Shown one piece after another: positions 9,114 through 18,672 of a stretch of DNA of 64,000 nucleotides; position 1 is the first letter of the stretch; every line of letters begins with the position of its first letter. This DNA is from Porticoccus sp963974675 (lineage in GTDB: Bacteria; Pseudomonadota; Gammaproteobacteria; Pseudomonadales; Porticoccaceae). The position numbers and the translations under genes were made by a program. Under the pieces are notes generated by a model. The model searched no databases. It was not told the DNA's origin and worked only from the letters and a program-made list of their open reading frames with translations. The stretch covers positions 31,183 through 95,182 of the forward strand of contig CAXBDQ010000009.1 in the NCBI GenBank assembly GCA_963974675.1, given 5' to 3'.

Positions 9114-9929
9114 CTACTTATCCAGCGCTTCTCGTATTTCAGCAATAACAACCGAAACAGCTTCAGCATAAATTGCGGGATTCGTTTCCCCTTGTGCTGC
9201 TAATGCCGCTATCTGGTTAACCAGAACACTGCCAACTACCACGCCATCGGATAGATCAGCAACGGCTCGAGCCGTTGCACCATCCTTAATGCCAAATCCC
9301 ACACAAACGGGAAGGTCCGTCAAGGCACGAATACTGGTGACGTTTTCATTCACAGAATTCACATCCAAATTACCGGCACCGGTAACACCCTTAAGTGAAA
9401 CATAGTAAATGAAGCCGCCCGCCATATCAGTGACTTTTTTCTGCCGAGACAGACTACTTGTTGGCGCCAATAAAAAAATATTCTCTATATTGGCCTGCTT
9501 CAAGTGTTCATTGAACTCTTCAGCTTCTTCAGGGGGCAAATCAACGGTTAACACCGCGTCAACGCCAGCCTCAACAGCCTGCTCAATAAAGCTATCATAG
9601 CCCATTCTTTCAATGGGGTTGGTATAACCCATCAATAGCACAGGCGTAACACTGTTAGTTTCACGAAATTGTTTTACATGGGCCAAAGCATCACGAAGAC
9701 TGCTGCCATTCTTCAGCGCCCTCTCGTGGGCTTTCTGAATCACCGGTCCTTCAGCATTGGGATCTGAAAATGGGATGCCGAGTTCAATGATATCGGTTCC
9801 ACTCTCAACCAGCGCATGCATAACAGGAAGTGTTACTTCTTTGGCTGGATCACCCATAACGATGTAAGAAACCAAAGCCTTGCGGCCCTGCTGACGGAGG
9901 GATTCAAAACGCTGACTAATTCTATTCAC
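9114..9929 (-). CDS. trpA: Tryptophan synthase alpha subunit
   Basis: A 271-residue TIM-barrel subunit that cleaves indole-3-glycerol phosphate and channels indole to TrpB. Catalytic Glu49 is present in ELGIPFSDP. The second catalytic residue, Asp60 in the Salmonella enzyme, is Glu60 here (NAEGP), checked in the DNA as a GAA codon. The phosphate-binding loop GVTGAG is present. Length is normal. The gene follows trpB by 75 bp, a standard trpBA pair. Activity is expected from context, but the Asp-to-Glu change is noted as a finding. Confidence 0.96.
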   Translation of the reverse strand: MNRISQRFESLRQQGRKALVSYIVMGDPAKEVTLPVMHALVESGTDIIELGIPFSDPNAEGPVIQKAHERALKNGSSLRDALAHVKQFRETNSVTPVLLMGYTNPIERMGYDSFIEQAVEAGVDAVLTVDLPPEEAEEFNEHLKQANIENIFLLAPTSSLSRQKKVTDMAGGFIYYVSLKGVTGAGNLDVNSVNENVTSIRALTDLPVCVGFGIKDGATARAVADLSDGVVVGSVLVNQIAALAAQGETNPAIYAEAVSVVIAEIREALDK

Positions 9930-10004
9930 TAACTTTTATTCCTATTAAAACCACTCATTTCGGTGGCATCACACAATTCAGACAACCCACAAGGCACTCC
10001 CGTA

Positions 10005-11249
10005 TTAAACGGTGATGCCATCTATCTCTGCTACCGTCAAAATATCCTTATCACCACGGCCCGAGAGGTTGACGATAATCATTTGATCGGGGTCCATTTG
10101 GCGAGCCAATTTTTCCGCATAAGCCACAGCATGGCTTGATTCAAGAGCAGGCATAATGCCCTCAACTTTAGTCAAGTTACGGAAGGCAGCCATAGCCTCA
10201 TCATCATCGATGGTGACATAATTTACTCGACCAATATCCTTTAACCAGGAATGCTCTGGTCCAACACCGGGGTAATCCAGACCTGCTGAGATGGAATGGG
10301 TTTCAATAATTTGTCCATTTTCATCTTCCATAAGATATGTACGATTTCCATGAAGAACACCCGGAATACCGTCGTTTAATGGCGCCGCGTGCTTACCTGT
10401 CGCTAAACCAAAACCCCCAGCCTCTACACCGTACATGGCAACAGAGTCATCTTCCAAGAAAGGATGGAACAACCCTATGGCATTGGAGCCACCACCCACA
10501 CAGGCTACTAAAGCATCGGGGAGCTTACCCGCTTGGGTTAAAGATTGTTGGCGAGCTTCACGACCAATGACAGACTGAAAGTTTCGTACCAACTCGGGGT
10601 AAGGATGTGGACCCGCACAGGTACCAATAATATAAAAAGTATTGTCGACATTGGTTACCCAATCACGCATCGCCTCATTCATAGCATCTTTTAAAGTTTT
10701 TGAACCAGACGTCACAGGAATTACCGTAGCCCCTAGCAGCTTCATTCGATAAACATTAAGGGATTGACGATGCACATCTTCTTCGCCCATAAAGACGTGG
10801 CATTCCAATCCGAGACGAGCAGCCACCGTAGCCGTTGCCACGCCATGTTGACCTGCGCCGGTTTCAGCGATCACACGTTTTTTACCCGTGTGTTTCGCTA
10901 ACAACGCCTGACCAATAGTGTTATTAATTTTATGTGCGCCGGTATGATTAAGATCCTCACGTTTTAGGTAGAGTTGTGCGCCGCCCGTTTCTTTTGTCCA
11001 TCGCTCGGCAAGATACAGCGGAGATGGACGCCCTACGTAGTGGGCAAGATCATAATCAAACTGGGCCTGGAACTCGGGATCATCTTTTAATCGACGGTAA
11101 AGAGTTTCCAGCTCATCAAGTGCATAAATTAAGGTTTCAGAAACAAATCTGCCGCCATAAGGGCCAAAATGACCACGGGCATCAGGTACTTTAGTAAAAT
11201 CTACAACTTGCTTTTCAGAGCTAGTTGTCTTTTCAAAACGCTGTGTCAC
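10005..11249 (-). CDS. trpB: Tryptophan synthase beta subunit
   Basis: A 414-residue PLP enzyme that condenses indole with serine to give tryptophan. The PLP lysine is Lys107 in HTGAHKINN, and the glycine-rich GGGSNAIG phosphate loop is present, as is the AETGAGQHG segment. This is the canonical TrpB1 form that partners TrpA. It begins 40 bp after trpF. In P. aeruginosa trpBA lie elsewhere and trpF is followed directly by accD; here trpBA lie between them, which is common in other gammaproteobacteria. Confidence 0.97.
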   Translation of the reverse strand: MTQRFEKTTSSEKQVVDFTKVPDARGHFGPYGGRFVSETLIYALDELETLYRRLKDDPEFQAQFDYDLAHYVGRPSPLYLAERWTKETGGAQLYLKREDLNHTGAHKINNTIGQALLAKHTGKKRVIAETGAGQHGVATATVAARLGLECHVFMGEEDVHRQSLNVYRMKLLGATVIPVTSGSKTLKDAMNEAMRDWVTNVDNTFYIIGTCAGPHPYPELVRNFQSVIGREARQQSLTQAGKLPDALVACVGGGSNAIGLFHPFLEDDSVAMYGVEAGGFGLATGKHAAPLNDGIPGVLHGNRTYLMEDENGQIIETHSISAGLDYPGVGPEHSWLKDIGRVNYVTIDDDEAMAAFRNLTKVEGIMPALESSHAVAYAEKLARQMDPDQMIIVNLSGRGDKDILTVAEIDGITV

Positions 11250-11289
11250 TAATTTCTCCCAAATTACTTAACACGGGCACCTAACAGGT

Positions 11290-11928
11290 TTAACTAGAGA
11301 TGACCCGGTTGATAAATTGCTGTATTAATTGTGATGACTTGATTCCCGGTAATGCCTCGACACCACCACTAACGTCAACGGCATAGGGTTTCACCACAGA
11401 TATAGCTTCTTTCACATTTTCCGGGTTTAAACCACCGGCAAGAATAAAAGGAATATCGGCTACTGCGGATAACCTCTGCCATTCAAAAGTTTCGCCTGTT
11501 CCACCGTATTTATTTTCATTCCAAGCATCAAATAGAAAGCCTCGCGCAGAGGGATAACTCGCGATCACCTCTCTCACATCAAGCCCAGGAGACATACGTA
11601 TAGCCTTGATGTATGGTTTTTGAAATTGAGAACAATAGGCTTCGTCCTCATCACCGTGAAACTGCAACAAGTCCAACCCAACCGTTCCAATTGCTGTATT
11701 CACTTCCTCTACTGAGGCATTGACGAACAACCCTACCACCGTTACAAACGGACCCACTGTGCGAGCAATTTCACCAGCAGATGACAACTCAACATACCGA
11801 GGGCTTTTAGGGTAAAAAACAAGGCCTATGGCATCGGCACCCGAATTAACTGCCGTCTTGGCATCTTCTACGCGGGTTATTCCACAGATTTTAACTCGGG
11901 TTCTATTCACAGGGACGTCCAATAGCAA
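11290..11928 (-). CDS. trpF: Phosphoribosylanthranilate isomerase
   Basis: A 212-residue TIM-barrel enzyme that carries out the Amadori rearrangement of phosphoribosylanthranilate in tryptophan synthesis. The VKICGIT motif holds the catalytic Cys15, and the C-terminal VDVSGGVE segment forms the phosphate site and includes the general-acid Asp. Length is usual for a stand-alone TrpF. It lies between truA (84 bp upstream) and trpB, matching the truA-trpF pair of Pseudomonas. An ATG start with a seven-residue lead before the first beta strand is accepted. Confidence 0.96.
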   Translation of the reverse strand: MLLDVPVNRTRVKICGITRVEDAKTAVNSGADAIGLVFYPKSPRYVELSSAGEIARTVGPFVTVVGLFVNASVEEVNTAIGTVGLDLLQFHGDEDEAYCSQFQKPYIKAIRMSPGLDVREVIASYPSARGFLFDAWNENKYGGTGETFEWQRLSAVADIPFILAGGLNPENVKEAISVVKPYAVDVSGGVEALPGIKSSQLIQQFINRVISS

Positions 11929-12012
11929 GGCGCGGATTGTAGCAAAAAGGGTTCGCTTCGCCTATTGCTTAACAGCCAATTCCTGATCACTTTTACATCA
12001 TGGTCAGACGAT

Positions 12013-12861
12013 CTAGCTTGATTCACACACGGGATTAACGAATTGAGGACCGAGGTCAAATTCAGGGATCTGAAAATTATCTGGATAACTAACCTTAACC
12101 AAATACAAACCATTGCCCCGTGCCGTAGCTGGTGCTTTCGTTCGATCTCGACACTCCAACAAGCTCCCCAACCAGTCGACCGACTGCTGGCCGCGCCCAA
12201 CACAAAGCAAACCACCCACAATATTTCTAACCATATGGTGCAAAAAAGCATTAGCCGTTATTTCAAAAATCACCAACCCTGCTTGCCTCCACACTTTTAC
12301 GGAATGTACATTTCTATTGGGTGAAAGGGATTGACAGCCTGAAGCACGAAAAGAACTAAAATCATGCTCTCCCAGTAACTGCTGAGCAGCTTCGTCCATT
12401 AATCGTTCATTCAAGTGTGATTTTTCCCACGTCAGCCAATGATAAAAAAGCGCCGGACGATGGGGCTGGTTAGCTATTAAATAACGATAGGTTCTTGCCG
12501 TTGCACTGAAACGCGCATGAAATTCGGCAGTTCTTTCTTCCACCCAATGGAGACGTATACCAAAAGGTAAATTGGCATTGGCCCCCAACAACCAATTACG
12601 AGGCTGGCGTTCTGCACCAGTATCGAAATGTATAATTTGATGGGTGCCGTGCACACCAGTATCTGTTCGTCCAGCACAAGCTACGGTTACAGGTTCATTA
12701 GCCACTATTGTCAGAGCCGCTTCAACTTCAGCCTGAACACTAGGACTATGGCTTTGGCGTTGCCAACCACAAAAAGAACTGCCGTCATATTCGACGGCAG
12801 CTGCTATACGCTTGATTCCCTCTGGCAAAGACTGCCCCTCTGGTACAAGGCAATTGGGCAA
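12013..12861 (-). CDS. truA: tRNA pseudouridine(38-40) synthase
   Basis: A 282-residue pseudouridine synthase that modifies positions 38-40 in the anticodon arm of many tRNAs. The catalytic aspartate is Asp67 in AGRTDTGVHG, and the family's FLHHMVRNIVG motif is present in the C-terminal half. It is about ten residues longer at the N-terminus than the E. coli enzyme. It lies 32 bp downstream of fimV on the same strand, the same order as in Pseudomonas (fimV-truA-trpF), so it probably shares the fimV transcript. Confidence 0.96.
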   Translation of the reverse strand: MPNCLVPEGQSLPEGIKRIAAAVEYDGSSFCGWQRQSHSPSVQAEVEAALTIVANEPVTVACAGRTDTGVHGTHQIIHFDTGAERQPRNWLLGANANLPFGIRLHWVEERTAEFHARFSATARTYRYLIANQPHRPALFYHWLTWEKSHLNERLMDEAAQQLLGEHDFSSFRASGCQSLSPNRNVHSVKVWRQAGLVIFEITANAFLHHMVRNIVGGLLCVGRGQQSVDWLGSLLECRDRTKAPATARGNGLYLVKVSYPDNFQIPEFDLGPQFVNPVCESS

Positions 12862-12893
12862 ATAGCGCCAGGGTATATCTGAACTAGAGCTAA

Positions 12894-15425
12894 TCAGGTA
12901 ACACTCTCAAGTAATTTACGTGCTTGATCCTGCTGACCAGCATCACCAAGGGACACCACTTCATCCAGAATCTCCTTAGCACTCTCAGGATCACCCATAT
13001 CAAGATATGCCTGCGCCAGCTCTAACTTAGTGCTACATTCATCTTCACCAGCCAGAAGATCAAGGTCATCATCGAAATCATCGAAATCATCTGCAGTAAC
13101 TGTATCTACAATGGAATCATCAGTTTTTGGGTCGACAGAAGAAATGATGTCAGGTTCAGAGCTACCATCAAGATCACCACCCTCAAGATCGATACTCTCC
13201 ATGCCAGCATCAATATCCAGTGACAGAGAGTCTAAATCTATATCTTCGAGATCTATATCTTCGAGATCTAAATCTTCGAGATCTAAATCCAGATCAAAGT
13301 CAGAAATACTCTCAGAATCAACATTCTTTTCAGTCTTGACGACATCATCTGGCAAGTCATCTTCAGAATCAGATTCGAGGCCATTAAAATTAAGCTCTAT
13401 ATCTTCTAGCGAAGAGCCCTCAGCCAAAGAAGAACCTTCAGCTAAACTAAGAGAAGCGTCTTCAGTTAAATCGAGTGACAACTCCTCCTCAGAAATAACA
13501 GGCTCTTCAGAGTCATCCTCTTCAATGGCCCCAAAGTTTTGTTCAAAACTCTCTTCATCCACTGAAGCTGAAACCAATTCAGCACGCAGCAAGGCAATTT
13601 TAGTATTTATTTCTGCATTACTAAACTCAGTCAGCTCTTGATACTGGTCATCAAATTTATCCAATTCTTTAGAACTAACATAAACCTCAAGCAGCTTCAG
13701 TCGCAACGAAGCATCATCAGGACTTTCGGCAATAGCACCAAGAAGAACACTTTCAGCCTGCTTATAGTTATCAAGAGATAGGTAGATATCAGCTTCGCCC
13801 AGAGGGTCAACATCCTCACCTTCTGTCAGCTCTAGCTCTTCTAAATCTTTCAGGTCCCGCTCATCAAGATCTGATGAGATTTCACCAAGTATTTGCCTCT
13901 CATCTTCATCGAAGAAAGCACCCTCGTCTTCTTCCTCAACATCCCGTTTCTCAACCAATGTCTTTAGGGACAACTCTTCTGTTTCTTCATCATCCTGCTT
14001 ACGATTTTTGAAAAACAGAACAATGGCTAACAGTATGACTAACAGAATAATAAAAGGGTAAAGCAATAGGTCGATCCAGCCATCAAGATCAAATCTATCT
14101 TTCTTAGCAGGAGTCGAGAATTCAGAGCCTGCGCTCACCTCTTCTTCAGTTGACGCTGTCGCCACCACGCTTTCTTTTGATACTGCACCTGCTTGTAATT
14201 CAGACTCAATTTCTGTTGCGGATTCTGAAGAAACAACATCTGCAACTTCAGAGGCATTCTCTGTTTCTATTGCTTGCTGTGATGCCACTTGCGCAGCCCT
14301 GAGAGAATCATCATTGATTTCCACAAGACGACTCATTGTGGCAACCTGCTCTTCCATATTGGACAGGCGAGCCTTCAACTCTGCGTTTTCACGCTGGGTT
14401 TTATCCAGCTCCTCCTGAAAAATAGCAAACTCATTTTCTAGAGCCTCAGTATCCCGAGCTGTAGAACCGCCGCCCACACCAGAAGAGGTTCCACCATTCG
14501 CACCACCATCGACAACAGCACCATCATTTGGCGCAGCCAACTTCAGTCGACCACCGGTATCAACCTGATGAGCTACTGGAGAGCCAACGGTGCTATCCAT
14601 TGCATCTAACTGGGTTTCAGTCGATTTGTTATTAATAGAACTTTCAGGGTCGAAATCTATTTCAGAATTAACGTCCTGACGAGTTAATTGTGAAATTTCT
14701 GAAGAACTGGGCAAGCGTAGAACTGCACCCGTTTTAAGTAAATTAATATTGCCATTAATAAATGCGTTGGGATTCGACTGCTTGATAGCAGCCAGGCTTT
14801 GCATAATCGTGGCGTCATCTGGTTTGATTTGTTTAGCAATCCCCCAAGCTGTATCGCCTGAAGCAACACGGTATTCACCAGCATTAGAACCACTGGAAGA
14901 TTTAGACTGAGGAGCTACACGTGAAGGAGCCTGTTTTGCAGATGAAACCTGAACCTGTTTTCCTTTTGGCGGCTGCGGGCTGGTGCTCGCAGCTTTAATC
15001 TTTTTTGCAGACGCCCTCTCTGTGGCGTAGACAGGCAAATCCATCAATAAAGTATATTCTCTCAACAATCGACCCGATGGCCATTGCACATCTAACAAGA
15101 AATCCAGATAGGGTTCACGAATAGGCTTCCGTGAAGAGATGCGAATCATTGGCTTATCAGGATTTGACATGTCGACCTTGAAACGCAGATCCGTCAACAA
15201 AAACAACCTTTCAACACCAGCAGCTTCAAAATCATCCCTAGAACCCAAACCAATCAGCATTTCAAGTTCACTGAGGTCTCCGGTATTAAGCAGCTCTATC
15301 TCAGCATCAAGCGGCTCATTTAAAGATGAATTCAGCTTAAGCTCACCCATACCCAAGGCAAGCACTGTATTGGTGAATAAAATCCCCAGCAAACCAGCAG
15401 TCAAGGTCAGATTGCGCAACGTCAT
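12894..15425 (-). CDS. fimV: FimV family polar landmark / peptidoglycan-binding protein
   Basis: An 843-residue protein when started at the ATG at 15425, which is preceded by AGGGA at good spacing and gives a clear signal peptide (MTLRNLTL...TVLALG). The upstream in-frame start at 15464 would bury that signal. Order of parts: periplasmic FimV N-terminal domain, a LysM domain around residues 180-240 (YRVASGDTAWGIAKQI), a coiled coil near 330-370, one transmembrane helix near 455, a very acidic cytoplasmic region with Leu-Asp repeats, and a C-terminal TPR-like FimV domain (LDLAQAYLDMGDPESAKEIL-type, seen as ELAQAYLDMGD). FimV organises type IV pili and the cell pole; pilZ lies elsewhere in this window. 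Confidence 0.93.
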   Translation of the reverse strand: MTLRNLTLTAGLLGILFTNTVLALGMGELKLNSSLNEPLDAEIELLNTGDLSELEMLIGLGSRDDFEAAGVERLFLLTDLRFKVDMSNPDKPMIRISSRKPIREPYLDFLLDVQWPSGRLLREYTLLMDLPVYATERASAKKIKAASTSPQPPKGKQVQVSSAKQAPSRVAPQSKSSSGSNAGEYRVASGDTAWGIAKQIKPDDATIMQSLAAIKQSNPNAFINGNINLLKTGAVLRLPSSSEISQLTRQDVNSEIDFDPESSINNKSTETQLDAMDSTVGSPVAHQVDTGGRLKLAAPNDGAVVDGGANGGTSSGVGGGSTARDTEALENEFAIFQEELDKTQRENAELKARLSNMEEQVATMSRLVEINDDSLRAAQVASQQAIETENASEVADVVSSESATEIESELQAGAVSKESVVATASTEEEVSAGSEFSTPAKKDRFDLDGWIDLLLYPFIILLVILLAIVLFFKNRKQDDEETEELSLKTLVEKRDVEEEDEGAFFDEDERQILGEISSDLDERDLKDLEELELTEGEDVDPLGEADIYLSLDNYKQAESVLLGAIAESPDDASLRLKLLEVYVSSKELDKFDDQYQELTEFSNAEINTKIALLRAELVSASVDEESFEQNFGAIEEDDSEEPVISEEELSLDLTEDASLSLAEGSSLAEGSSLEDIELNFNGLESDSEDDLPDDVVKTEKNVDSESISDFDLDLDLEDLDLEDIDLEDIDLDSLSLDIDAGMESIDLEGGDLDGSSEPDIISSVDPKTDDSIVDTVTADDFDDFDDDLDLLAGEDECSTKLELAQAYLDMGDPESAKEILDEVVSLGDAGQQDQARKLLESVT
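13243..13287. repeat. Three tandem 15-bp repeats inside fimV
   Basis: The unit TCTTCGAGATCTAWA occurs three times head to tail (13243-13257, 13258-13272, 13273-13287), with a partial copy just before. On the coding strand it specifies LEDID/LEDLD units in the acidic cytoplasmic part of FimV. In-frame repeats like this can change copy number by slippage without breaking the gene. Confidence 0.85.
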
Positions 15426-15675
15426 GATGTGTTCCCTGTAAGTCACCAGGAGAGGTTCCCTCACCTAGTCTGTATAAAGTAATGGAGAACCATTAACCCT
15501 TTATTAGATTGTCACTGCAAGTATTTATGACTATTAAGAATTGTTCAACAGGCAGAGTGGCAAAATATGCATAAAACCAACTGTTCTTGAACCTGATTTA
15601 TGATCAATTGCACAAAACAGTAAAGCTGAAGCAAATAGCAAGACACTCAAAGCTTGGCCAAACGAAAAATAAAGA

Positions 15676-15700
15676 TACGCCCCATTAGCCATGGGGCGTA
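15676..15700 (-). terminator. Rho-independent terminator after asd
   Basis: A perfect 10-bp stem (TACGCCCCAT / ATGGGGCGTA) with a 5-nt loop starts 7 bp after the asd stop codon. On the minus strand it is followed by a T-rich tract (TCTTTATTTTT). It separates the leu-asd block from fimV. The rest of the 250-bp gap up to fimV holds no gene; fimV should have its own promoter there, but I cannot pick one with confidence. Confidence 0.85.
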
Positions 15701-15706
15701 GATGAA

Positions 15707-16822
15707 TTAGGTTTCCAATAGGATCCGCAGTATACGTCGCAGTGGTTCTGCCGCTCCCCATAACAGCTGATCGCCTACGGTAAACGCTGACAGGTAATTA
15801 TCACCCATATTCATCTTTCTCAGACGACCTACAGGCACATGTAAGTGTCCAGTGACGGCTGCAGGAGTAAGTTGCTTCAAGCTAGCTTCGCGGTCGTTGG
15901 GTACAACGTCTACCCAATCATTGGCTTCTGCCAACATGGCTTCAATTTCATCGATGGGTGCATTTTTAGTCAGCTTGATGGTCAATGCCTGACTATGGCA
16001 ACGCATAGCACCAATACGAACACAAAGACCATCCACTGGAATCAGAGAGCTACCGGAACGCCCAAGAATTTTGTTGGTTTCTGACTGCCCTTTCCACTCT
16101 TCCTTACTTTGGCCATTTTCCAGCTGCACATCAATCCAGGGTAACAAACTACCAGCTAACGGCGCACCAAAGTTGTCGGTAGGGAAATTACCGTCACGCA
16201 TAGTAGCGGACACTTTGCGATCAATGTCCAAAATAGCAGACGCAGGGTTGAGTAATTCAGCAGCCACAGATTGCTCAATAGAACCCATCTGAGCAATCAG
16301 CTCGCGCATATTCTGGGCCCCAGCACCGGAGGCAGCCTGATAAGTCATTGCTGAAGCCCACTCAACCAAGCCCTCCTTAAAGAGTCCGCCAAGCCCCATA
16401 AGCATCAAGCTGACAGTACAGTTACCACCAATGAAGTTCTTGGTACCATTGACGATACCGTCTTTGATAACATTTAGGTTGACTGGATCCAATACAATCA
16501 AGGCGTCATCAGCCATCCGCAAGGTAGAAGCGGCATCAATCCAGTAACCATTCCAGCCTGATTTACGCAGCTCAGGGTAAACCGCCTTGGTATAGTCGCC
16601 GCCCTGACAAGTCACAATAATGTCCAGTTTCGCCAGCGATTCGATATCGTTAGCATCCTGTAGCGGGGCAACCTCTTTACCAACACTTGGGCCGGGCTGA
16701 CCTAGCTGCGATGTAGTAAAGAAAACTGGTTCAATATCGGCAAAGTCATTCTCCTGAATCATACGATCCATCAGCACTGAACCAACCATGCCACGCCAAC
16801 CTACAAAACCTACTTTATTCAT
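15707..16822 (-). CDS. asd: Aspartate-semialdehyde dehydrogenase
   Basis: A 371-residue NADP-dependent enzyme that reduces aspartyl phosphate to aspartate semialdehyde, feeding lysine, threonine, methionine and diaminopimelate synthesis. The N-terminal VGWRGMVGSVL nucleotide-binding motif and the catalytic Cys135 in GGNCTVSLM are clear; these mark the Gram-negative subfamily. Length matches the E. coli enzyme (367). It lies 83 bp downstream of leuB on the same strand, as in Pseudomonas, and ends at a strong terminator. Confidence 0.97.
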   Translation of the reverse strand: MNKVGFVGWRGMVGSVLMDRMIQENDFADIEPVFFTTSQLGQPGPSVGKEVAPLQDANDIESLAKLDIIVTCQGGDYTKAVYPELRKSGWNGYWIDAASTLRMADDALIVLDPVNLNVIKDGIVNGTKNFIGGNCTVSLMLMGLGGLFKEGLVEWASAMTYQAASGAGAQNMRELIAQMGSIEQSVAAELLNPASAILDIDRKVSATMRDGNFPTDNFGAPLAGSLLPWIDVQLENGQSKEEWKGQSETNKILGRSGSSLIPVDGLCVRIGAMRCHSQALTIKLTKNAPIDEIEAMLAEANDWVDVVPNDREASLKQLTPAAVTGHLHVPVGRLRKMNMGDNYLSAFTVGDQLLWGAAEPLRRILRILLET

Positions 16823-16905
16823 TTATATTCAACCAATTAATAGATATTTATAATAAATTACTTTAATCATTATGGATGCCAGTATTGGCAATAAAAAGCA
16901 CTAAT

Positions 16906-17979
16906 TTATAGTGCAGAGACTACCGCATCACCCATCTCAGAAGTACTCACTTTACGTGTTCCTTCAGTATAGATATCTGGCGTTCGTAGCCCTTGATCCA
17001 AAACCTTACTGACTGCCACCTCGATGGCATCTGCCGCTTCAGGTGCATTCAGTGAATAGCGTAACATCATAGCAACGGACAAAATTGTCGCCAATGGATT
17101 CGCCACACCTTGCCCAGCAATATCAGGAGCAGAGCCATGGCAAGGCTCATATAAACCTTTGCCGTCTTTATCCAAGGAGGCAGAAGGCAGCATACCGATA
17201 GAACCTGTCAGCATGGCTGCGGCATCAGACAAGATGTCACCAAACATATTACCTGTCACCACCACATCAAACTGCTTGGGTGCCTTCACCAATTGCATCG
17301 CGGCGTTATCCACATACATATGACTTAGCGTGACTTCCGGGTAATCCTTGGCCACTTCTTCCATGATTTCTCGCCACAGTATGGTTGCCTCCAACACATT
17401 GGCTTTATCCACGGAACAAACACGCTTGTCGCGCACCATCGCGGCTTCAAATGCCACCTTGCCGATGCGGCGAATTTCCGACTCACAATATTTGTAAGTG
17501 TTATAGCCTTCGCGCTCGCCGTTCTCTAGAACCCTTATTCCTCGGGGCTCTCCGAAATAAATACCCCCGGTGAGTTCTCTCACAATCAGGATATCCAAGC
17601 CGGAAACAATCTCGGGTTTTAGTGAAGAAGCATCTGCCAACTGCGGATACAAAATCGCCGGGCGCAAATTGCCAAACAATTCCAAACCAGAACGCAGCTT
17701 CAACAACCCTTTCTCAGGACGAAGATCACGAGCCACCTCATCCCACTTGGGTCCACCCACGGAGCCCATCAAAATGGCATCACATTGGCGACCTTGCTCC
17801 AACGTCTTTTCGGGACAAGGCTCCCCCACCGCATCGTAGGCTGCGCCGCCCAGCAGGCCTTCCTCTAACTCAATACCCAGAGAAAATTGCTGGTCGACTT
17901 TTTTTAACACCTTAACGGCTTCATCTACAATCTCAGGGCCAATATAGTCACCCTTAAGAATCAATACTTTCTTACTCAT
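16906..17979 (-). CDS. leuB: 3-isopropylmalate dehydrogenase
   Basis: A 357-residue NAD-dependent beta-decarboxylating dehydrogenase, third step of leucine synthesis. The substrate loop (ELTGGIYFGEPRG) and the metal site region VDNAAMQLV and GNMFGDILSDAAA are intact. The leucine-specific residues of the loop favour LeuB over isocitrate or tartrate dehydrogenases, and so does its place after leuC and leuD. It starts 42 bp after leuD. Length is standard. Confidence 0.97.
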   Translation of the reverse strand: MSKKVLILKGDYIGPEIVDEAVKVLKKVDQQFSLGIELEEGLLGGAAYDAVGEPCPEKTLEQGRQCDAILMGSVGGPKWDEVARDLRPEKGLLKLRSGLELFGNLRPAILYPQLADASSLKPEIVSGLDILIVRELTGGIYFGEPRGIRVLENGEREGYNTYKYCESEIRRIGKVAFEAAMVRDKRVCSVDKANVLEATILWREIMEEVAKDYPEVTLSHMYVDNAAMQLVKAPKQFDVVVTGNMFGDILSDAAAMLTGSIGMLPSASLDKDGKGLYEPCHGSAPDIAGQGVANPLATILSVAMMLRYSLNAPEAADAIEVAVSKVLDQGLRTPDIYTEGTRKVSTSEMGDAVVSAL

Positions 17980-18021
17980 TTATCAATATCCTTAACTCTT
18001 AGACACTCCGACCAATACTCA

Positions 18022-18672
18022 CTACTTAATGGCACCAAATAGCCAAGGAGTGTCTTTCTCCCGCGCTGCTTCATAAGCACGAATAGCATCCGCATCATTC
18101 AACGTCAGACCAATTTCATCCAAACCTTCAAGTAAGCAGTCTTTACTAAACTCATCAATATCGAAGGGGAATTCTTCGCCAGCGGGTGTAACCACCACCT
18201 GACGCGGCAAATCCACAGCCAACTCATAGCCTTCATTTTCTGCCATATCAGCAAACAGCTTGTCAACTATTTTTTCTTTTAAAACAATAGGTAATAAACC
18301 ATTCTTAAGGCAGTTATTAAAGAAAATATCGGCAAAACTCGGCGCAATAACCGCTCGAAAACCATAGTCCTCTAACGCCCAAGGCGCATGTTCTCGGCTG
18401 GAGCCACAACCAAAATTCTCACGACAAAGCAGCACAGAGGCACCTTGGTAGCGGGGCCAGTTCAGTGGAAAATCTGGGTTCAATGATCTGTTAGTACAAT
18501 CCTGCCCCGGTTGCCCTTCATCCAAATAACGCAGCTCATCAAACAGGTTTGGTCCAAAGCCACTGCGCTTGATAGATTTCAAAAACTGCTTGGGAATAAT
18601 CATGTCAGTATCGACATTGGAACGATCAATACCTGCCACAATTCCCTTATGTACGGTAAATGCTTTCATCAT
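18022..18672 (-). CDS. leuD: 3-isopropylmalate dehydratase small subunit
   Basis: A 216-residue swivel-domain subunit that with LeuC interconverts 2- and 3-isopropylmalate. The motifs GIDRSNVDTDMIIPKQFLK and NFGCGSSREHAPWAL (each quoted in part) are those of LeuD and hold substrate-binding residues. The start overlaps the leuC stop as ATGA at 18669-18672, so the subunits are translationally coupled; a second ATG lies directly after the first. Length equals the E. coli protein within about 15 residues. Confidence 0.97.
   Translation of the reverse strand: MMKAFTVHKGIVAGIDRSNVDTDMIIPKQFLKSIKRSGFGPNLFDELRYLDEGQPGQDCTNRSLNPDFPLNWPRYQGASVLLCRENFGCGSSREHAPWALEDYGFRAVIAPSFADIFFNNCLKNGLLPIVLKEKIVDKLFADMAENEGYELAVDLPRQVVVTPAGEEFPFDIDEFSKDCLLEGLDEIGLTLNDADAIRAYEAAREKDTPWLFGAIK

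Noticed and set aside
13243..13287. Short direct repeats considered as a CRISPR array
   Set aside because: The copies are contiguous with no spacers and code for in-frame protein repeats.
13030..13641. 203-residue plus-strand open frame opposite fimV, very rich in serine
   Set aside because: It is the antisense reading of the acidic FimV repeats; no ribosome-binding site and no family resemblance.
15139..15441. 100-residue plus-strand frame opposite the fimV start
   Set aside because: Antisense shadow of the FimV signal peptide and N-terminal domain.
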